A stretch of DNA of 64,000 bases from G038396625 sp038396625 (GTDB lineage: Bacteria; Bacillota; Clostridia; Peptostreptococcales; Thermotaleaceae): the NCBI GenBank assembly GCA_038396625.1, contig CP121688.1, forward strand, positions 2,914,001 to 2,978,000, given 5' to 3'. The notes beneath the pieces were generated by a model, which saw only the letters and a list, made by a program, of their open reading frames with translations, was not told the origin of the DNA and made no database searches. Below are positions 59,803-64,000 of the stretch, piece by piece. The stretch's first letter is position 1. The number at the start of each line of letters is the position of its first letter. Made by a program: the position numbers and the translations under genes.

Positions 59803-62800
59803 ATGGCACAAATTAGATTGAATATTAATGGAAAAGAAGTCCTTGGTCATAAAGGTCAGACCATTTTAGAAGTAGCAAAAGAAAATGCAATTGAGATCCC
59901 TACCCTTTGTTATGATGAGAGGGTAAAAATTTATGGCTCCTGCGGTCTTTGTGTAGTGGAAGTAGAAGGCATTCCAAAGCTGCTTAGAGCCTGTGCCACA
60001 GAAATCAGTGAAAATATGGTAATAAAGACCAATACGGAAAGAGTAAAGGGTTCAAGAAAGATGGCTTTAGAGCTTTTACTTTCTGACCACGTTGGAGATT
60101 GTCGCCCACCTTGTGTATTGGCATGTCCTGGACAAACCGATTGTCAAGGCTATGTGGGGCTTATTGCCAATGGGCAATATAAAGAGGCATTAACATTAAT
60201 TAAAGAACAGCTACCCCTTCCTGCAAGTATTGGTAGAGTCTGTCCCCACCCTTGTGAGGATGCCTGTCGAAGACAACTTGCGGAAGAGCCTGTATCTATT
60301 GCTTGGCTTAAAAGCTTTGTAGCAGATATTGATTTAAAGGATGAGGATGTATTTTTACCAGAAATCCAACCTGCTACAGGCAAAAATATTGCCATTATCG
60401 GTGGGGGTCCTAGCGGACTAACCACTGCCTATTATCTTGCAAAAGAAGGCCATGAGGTCACAATTTATGAGGCCATGCCTAAACTTGGAGGTATGCTTCG
60501 CTACGGAATTCCTCAATATCGTCTTCCGAAGGAAGTTTTGGATAAAGAAATTGCCATCATTGAAAAAATGGGTGTTAAAATGCTTACAGATGTGCGCATC
60601 GGAAAGGATGTAAAGTTTGATCATATAAGAGATCAGTTTGATGCGGTGTATGTTTCTATTGGTGCATGGACCAGTTCAAACCTTAACTGCCCCGGTGAAG
60701 AATTAGAGGGTGTTTTGGGGGGAATTGACTTTTTACGAAATGTTACCATGAATCAGCCCGTAAAGCTGGGAGATCGGGTGGCCATCGTAGGTGGCGGAAA
60801 TACAGCCATGGATGCATGTAGAACCGCTGTTAGACTAGGGGTTAAAGAAGTATATAATATCTATAGAAGAACAAAGGATGAAATGCCTGCTGAGGATATA
60901 GAAATTAAAGAGGCAGAAGAGGAAGGGGTTATTTTTAAATTCCTTGTAAGCCCTATTGAAGTCCTCGGGGAAGATGGCAAGGTAACAAAAATCCGTCTTC
61001 AAAAGATGAAGCAGGGAGAACCAGATCAAAGTGGTAGAAGAAGACCAATCCCGATTGAGGGAGAAGAAGAAATCATTGAGGTGGATGCTGTCATTGCTGC
61101 CATTGGTCAAGGGGTAAACATCGAAGGCTTTGAAGACCTTCAGTTAACCAAACGGGGTACCATCCATGCAGGAGAAAACACCTACCTTACAAACCTTCCA
61201 GGGGTATTTGCTGGAGGAGATGCTACCAATAAGGGTCCAGGTATTGCCATTGCTGCTATAGGAGAAGGAAAAAAAGCCGCTCAAGTGATTTGCAGCTATC
61301 TTGAAGGAGTCGTAATTCCTTATGAAGAACCTTTCTATGTAGAAAGGGATGACCTAACAGAAGAAGATTTTAAGGATAGAGAGAAGCTTTATCGACCTGC
61401 AATGCCTCATCTTTCTGCAGCTGAAAGAAAGACAAACTTTGAAGAGGTTGTAAAGGGCTACAGCGAAGAGGATGCAAAAAAGGAAGCCCAAAGATGTCTT
61501 GAGTGTGGATGTCATGATTTCTTTGAGTGTAAACTTATTGATTATGCCAATGAATATAAGGTAGCCCCTCAAAGACTTTCGGGGGAAGTGCACAACCGTC
61601 CTCTTGAGGATGAACATCCCTTCATCCATAGAAATCCTGACAAATGTATTCTTTGTGGTTTGTGTGTAAGGGTTTGTGAGGAAGTGATGGGAGTTACAGC
61701 CCTAGGTCTTGTGGATCGTGGCTTTGATACTATTGTAAAGCCTGCCCTAAATCAACCTTTAAAGGAAACTGGCTGTATCTCCTGTGGACAATGTATCAGT
61801 GTATGCCCTACGGGTGCCCTTGGTGAAAAACTAAGCATTGAAAAATCTGTTCCCGTAACAACCCAAGTAACCCATAGCGTTTGCTCTCACTGTAGTGTCG
61901 GCTGTAACTTAAACCTTACTACAAAGGGAGATTTACTCCTTCGTTCCCTTCCCGACAGGGAAAGCAAGGTAGACGATGGTCTTCTTTGTGTAAAGGGAAG
62001 ATTTGGTTTTGATATTGCCCAAAAGGGTGCACGCTTAACAAAACCCCTTATCCGTAAGGATGGTGAACTTACAGAGGTTTCTTGGGATGAAGCGTTACTT
62101 TATACAGCTAAAAAAGTCCAAAGCCTAAGTGTTTTACATGGAAAAGATGCCCTTGCCCTCTCTGTTTCTGACAGATATACCAACGAGGAAATTTACCTAG
62201 CCGCTGAGTTTGGTAAAAAGGCATTAAGAACCGAGAATATTCTAAGCTTTAATCATATAGAATCAGGGATCAAAGAGGTACTAGGCTATGATGCTTCTAG
62301 CAATACCTTTGATGAACTACTCGGTGCAGAAACCATCCTATTAATCGGTGCTGATGTAATGAAAGATCACACCATTGTGGGACTTAAAATACGCAAAGCG
62401 GTAGAACAAAAATCAAAATTAGTTGTTATGAATCCTTTTGACTCCCTAGCAGACGAATGGGCCTATAAAAAGGTTTGTCCTAAAAACAACTTAGATCTTT
62501 TAAAAGAAATAGCAAAAGCTTTAATCGATAGAGGTTGTGCACCAGCTGCCCATAATTTTGAAGATCTAAAAGAATCCTTAAAGGCTGTTAAAGTAAGTGA
62601 TGTGGCTAAGGAAATTGCAGAGCTTTATGCCGGCAGCAAAAAAGCGATGATTGTCTTTGATCAAAGCAATGTAACAGCTGAAGCTGCGAAAATGCTTGCA
62701 AATATTGCAGTGCTTGCAGGTCATATTGGTAAGCCTCGTAGTGGTATTATTCAATTAAAATTAAATAACAACAGTCAAGGTCTTGTAGATATGGGCATTG

Positions 62801-63372
62801 AAATGGATGCACAAGCAGTGAAAAAGGCCATTGAAGAACAAGCTATTAAAGGACTTTTGGTCTTTGGTGAAGACATTCCTTCTGTGAAACTAGAAAACCT
62901 AGAATTTTTAATGGTGCAAGATACCCACTTAACAGAAACTGCTAAAAAAGCCCATGTAGTATTACCAGCCGTAGGCTTTGCAGAATCTAAAGGAACCTTT
63001 ACCAATACAGAAAGAAGAATTCAAAAGCTAAATCAAGCCATTGCGCCTATCGCCGGTTTACAAAACTGGGAGGTGATCCTAAAGCTTGCTAACGCATTTA
63101 GTGTAAATATGGCTTATGCAAGTCCTGAGGATCTATTGGCACAAATCAGCAAAAATATCCCAGCCTATTTCAAAATAAGCAAAGAAACAAATCAAGATGT
63201 ATTCTGGCCTATAGGAGATAATCCTGTACTTTATACACAAGGATTTAACTTCCCTGATCAAAAGGCAAGATTACAAGTTGTAAAAGACGGCGTGATGTTT
63301 AACAAAGTCAGCAATACCAATCATCTAACCAATAGCTTTATAGAGGTTTTGAAGAGAGAAGCGTTGATTTAA
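59803..63372 (+). CDS. stnC: Ferredoxin/GltD/molybdopterin-fold fusion (probable StnC of a bifurcating transhydrogenase)
   Basis: 1189 residues. From the N-terminus: 2Fe-2S ferredoxin (C36, C47, C50, C64); GltD/NfnB-type segment with N-terminal cysteines (CRPPCVLACPGQTDC), FAD loop GGGPSGL near 198 and NADPH loop GGGNTAMDA near 328; two 4Fe-4S motifs near 616 and 657; a molybdopterin-oxidoreductase 4Fe-4S motif CSHCSVGC near 694; then a formate-dehydrogenase-like fold. The catalytic Cys/Sec-His pair of formate dehydrogenase is absent (LSFNHIESG in that place), and no H-cluster is present. This fits the Sporomusa Stn complex linking NADH, NADPH and ferredoxin. ATG 59803 has GGGGG 7 bases upstream. 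Confidence 0.82.
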   Translation: MAQIRLNINGKEVLGHKGQTILEVAKENAIEIPTLCYDERVKIYGSCGLCVVEVEGIPKLLRACATEISENMVIKTNTERVKGSRKMALELLLSDHVGDCRPPCVLACPGQTDCQGYVGLIANGQYKEALTLIKEQLPLPASIGRVCPHPCEDACRRQLAEEPVSIAWLKSFVADIDLKDEDVFLPEIQPATGKNIAIIGGGPSGLTTAYYLAKEGHEVTIYEAMPKLGGMLRYGIPQYRLPKEVLDKEIAIIEKMGVKMLTDVRIGKDVKFDHIRDQFDAVYVSIGAWTSSNLNCPGEELEGVLGGIDFLRNVTMNQPVKLGDRVAIVGGGNTAMDACRTAVRLGVKEVYNIYRRTKDEMPAEDIEIKEAEEEGVIFKFLVSPIEVLGEDGKVTKIRLQKMKQGEPDQSGRRRPIPIEGEEEIIEVDAVIAAIGQGVNIEGFEDLQLTKRGTIHAGENTYLTNLPGVFAGGDATNKGPGIAIAAIGEGKKAAQVICSYLEGVVIPYEEPFYVERDDLTEEDFKDREKLYRPAMPHLSAAERKTNFEEVVKGYSEEDAKKEAQRCLECGCHDFFECKLIDYANEYKVAPQRLSGEVHNRPLEDEHPFIHRNPDKCILCGLCVRVCEEVMGVTALGLVDRGFDTIVKPALNQPLKETGCISCGQCISVCPTGALGEKLSIEKSVPVTTQVTHSVCSHCSVGCNLNLTTKGDLLLRSLPDRESKVDDGLLCVKGRFGFDIAQKGARLTKPLIRKDGELTEVSWDEALLYTAKKVQSLSVLHGKDALALSVSDRYTNEEIYLAAEFGKKALRTENILSFNHIESGIKEVLGYDASSNTFDELLGAETILLIGADVMKDHTIVGLKIRKAVEQKSKLVVMNPFDSLADEWAYKKVCPKNNLDLLKEIAKALIDRGCAPAAHNFEDLKESLKAVKVSDVAKEIAELYAGSKKAMIVFDQSNVTAEAAKMLANIAVLAGHIGKPRSGIIQLKLNNNSQGLVDMGIEMDAQAVKKAIEEQAIKGLLVFGEDIPSVKLENLEFLMVQDTHLTETAKKAHVVLPAVGFAESKGTFTNTERRIQKLNQAIAPIAGLQNWEVILKLANAFSVNMAYASPEDLLAQISKNIPAYFKISKETNQDVFWPIGDNPVLYTQGFNFPDQKARLQVVKDGVMFNKVSNTNHLTNSFIEVLKREALI

Positions 63373-63398
63373 ATTGATCAATGTTTTACAGTAACAAA

Positions 63399-63436
63399 AG
63401 AGCCGTTGCTTACTAAATCTAGTAAGTAACGGCTCT
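63399..63436 (+). terminator. Terminator of the stn-like operon
   Basis: AGAGCCGTT-CTTACTA pairs with TAGTAAG-AACGGCTCT (one internal mismatch), 27 bases past the stop. Confidence 0.8.
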
Positions 63437-63449
63437 ACATTCTTTATTA

Positions 63450-63535
63450 CTCAACACTACCGTGACTTCATTTTCACCACAATCAGTAACACGTTTTACT
63501 GCTTCTTCTTTAAATTCATTACTTTAAGTAGTCAT
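63450..63535 (-). pseudogene. Remnant of an IS3-type transposase OrfA start
   Basis: From an ATG at 63535 the sequence reads MTT, a stop codon, then NEFKEEAVKRVTDCGENEV. The EFKEEAVKRV segment is the hallmark of the N-terminus of IS3-family OrfA. It lacks the remainder of the gene, and no inverted repeats are visible. Confidence 0.5.
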
Positions 63536-63604
63536 GGTAGCTTCTTCCTCGTGACTATCATATCATGTATTCTATATGTCTGTCATACGGGGGATGATTT
63601 ACCT

Positions 63605-64000
63605 TTAAAAGAATATACATATAGTTAATTGGTATAACCAGTTGGCAGATATTCCAGCACAAAGCCCACCAATAGTATGGCTAAATATAGCTTTTCCAGT
63701 AAGTTGACTACATTTTAGTCCAGACATCATAGCTACATGAGTACTTAAATAGCCACTCCAACACATACACATGGCAGTAAATACAGCGATATCATTAGCA
63801 TGAACGATGCCATTGCTTACTAATTTAGGTACAAGACCGATGGCAGCCCCTGCGGCGCCAAGAGAAGTAATTGGAACAGAAATAGCAGCTGGATCAGAAA
63901 ACCCAAACAATGGCGTTAATATGAACTGAAGTTTTTCTCCTAACCATGGCAGGAAGGCAACACCTTCATAAGCGGCCCCCGTATAAGTTCCAAATTCAGA
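63605..64000 (-). CDS. C-terminal part of a membrane protein (nucleoside-recognition/CD0519-like, partial)
   Basis: The frame is open to the right edge, so the gene is cut at its 5' end; about 131 residues are visible. It has hydrophobic helices with LFGFSDPAAISVPITSLGA, then GLVPKLVS and a SGYLSTHVAMMSGL segment. The FGFSDP and SLGAAGAAIGLVP pattern resembles CD0519/CD1768-type nucleoside-recognition (Gate) membrane proteins of clostridia. Family call by memory of motif only; function unknown. Confidence 0.5.
   Translation of the reverse strand, partial: SEFGTYTGAAYEGVAFLPWLGEKLQFILTPLFGFSDPAAISVPITSLGAAGAAIGLVPKLVSNGIVHANDIAVFTAMCMCWSGYLSTHVAMMSGLKCSQLTGKAIFSHTIGGLCAGISANWLYQLTICIFF

Noticed and set aside
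59803..63372. Formate dehydrogenase or [FeFe]-hydrogenase identity for the large fusion protein
   Set aside because: No catalytic Cys/Sec in the pterin domain, no in-frame TGA, and no H-cluster cysteine motifs; the GltD-type NADPH segment argues for transhydrogenase.
1..64000. CRISPR arrays, tRNA and rRNA genes, prophage or plasmid origins
   Set aside because: Looked for on both strands; no regularly spaced repeats, no cloverleaf with conserved TTCGA arm, no rRNA motifs and no phage genes were seen.

Overview
The window is AT-rich DNA with the gene content of an anaerobic, spore-forming member of the Clostridia. Evidence for this is cwlD (germination-specific amidase), remnants of a GerA germination receptor and a CotA laccase, a ferredoxin-linked 2-oxoacid oxidoreductase, a tungsten-type aldehyde:ferredoxin oxidoreductase, an AddAB rather than RecBCD nuclease, and T-box and glycine riboswitches. 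A relative of Alkaliphilus/Maledivibacter-like Peptostreptococcales is plausible, but I cannot fix the genus. I see no rRNA, tRNA, CRISPR array, prophage or intact insertion sequence.

Layout. 1-10.3 kb: a DNA-repair operon on the minus strand, addB-addA-sbcD-sbcC, with sbcC running off the left edge. 10.4-11.7 kb: a chemotaxis receptor. 11.9-15.4 kb: a four-subunit 2-oxoacid:ferredoxin oxidoreductase operon preceded by a T-box leader whose specifier codon reads AUC (Ile). 15.4-20.2 kb: an aminotransferase and an arginase with paralogous promoters and an IclR-type operator, the probable IclR regulator, and decayed gene fragments between them. 21.1-23.9 kb: a Ca2+ P-type ATPase. 24.0-28.6 kb: a sigma-54 module made of an enhancer-binding activator and a BCCT-family transporter plus ureohydrolase operon behind a -24/-12 promoter. 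29.1-30.5 kb: cwlD and a DUF218 protein. 30.6-35.0 kb: a second sigma-54 module, alanine-dehydrogenase-like gene plus NhaC-family antiporter with its own activator. 35.1-38.4 kb: a frameshifted marR, a small ABM-domain protein, an AraC regulator and an FMN glutamate-synthase-like enzyme. 38.8-40.6 kb: a laccase fragment, a two-domain multicopper-oxidase relative that lacks key copper ligands, and a decayed gene. 40.6-42.8 kb: aldehyde ferredoxin oxidoreductase with a MoaD-like carrier. 43.0-45.2 kb: a UvrD/PcrA-like helicase. 45.3-50.3 kb: the 5-oxoprolinase operon pxpA-ycsG-pxpB-pxpC with its IclR regulator. 50.4-55.1 kb: the glycine cleavage operon gcvT-H-PA-PB behind a tandem glycine riboswitch. 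55.3-56.9 kb: debris of an iron-type ABC transporter and an SGNH hydrolase. 56.9-63.4 kb: a second, nearly identical glycine riboswitch facing a three-gene complex (NuoE-like, NuoF-like, and a ferredoxin/GltD/molybdopterin-fold fusion) that fits the Stn-type electron-bifurcating transhydrogenase. The right edge holds an IS3 remnant and a partial membrane protein.

How it fits together. The metabolic theme is amino-acid use and redox balancing: glycine cleavage, 5-oxoproline hydrolysis, alanine deamination, arginine and guanidino-compound hydrolysis, transamination, and ferredoxin-dependent 2-oxoacid and aldehyde oxidation or reduction. The most notable ideas are a glycine riboswitch coupling glycine cleavage to a bifurcating transhydrogenase, an isoleucine T-box on a ferredoxin-dependent 2-oxoacid synthase, and a BCCT transporter without the betaine aromatic box next to a ureohydrolase. 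Several genes are visibly decayed (gerA, cotA, fecCD/fecB, marR, IS3 orfA), so the region has undergone gene loss. All calls come from reading the sequence; no database search was run.
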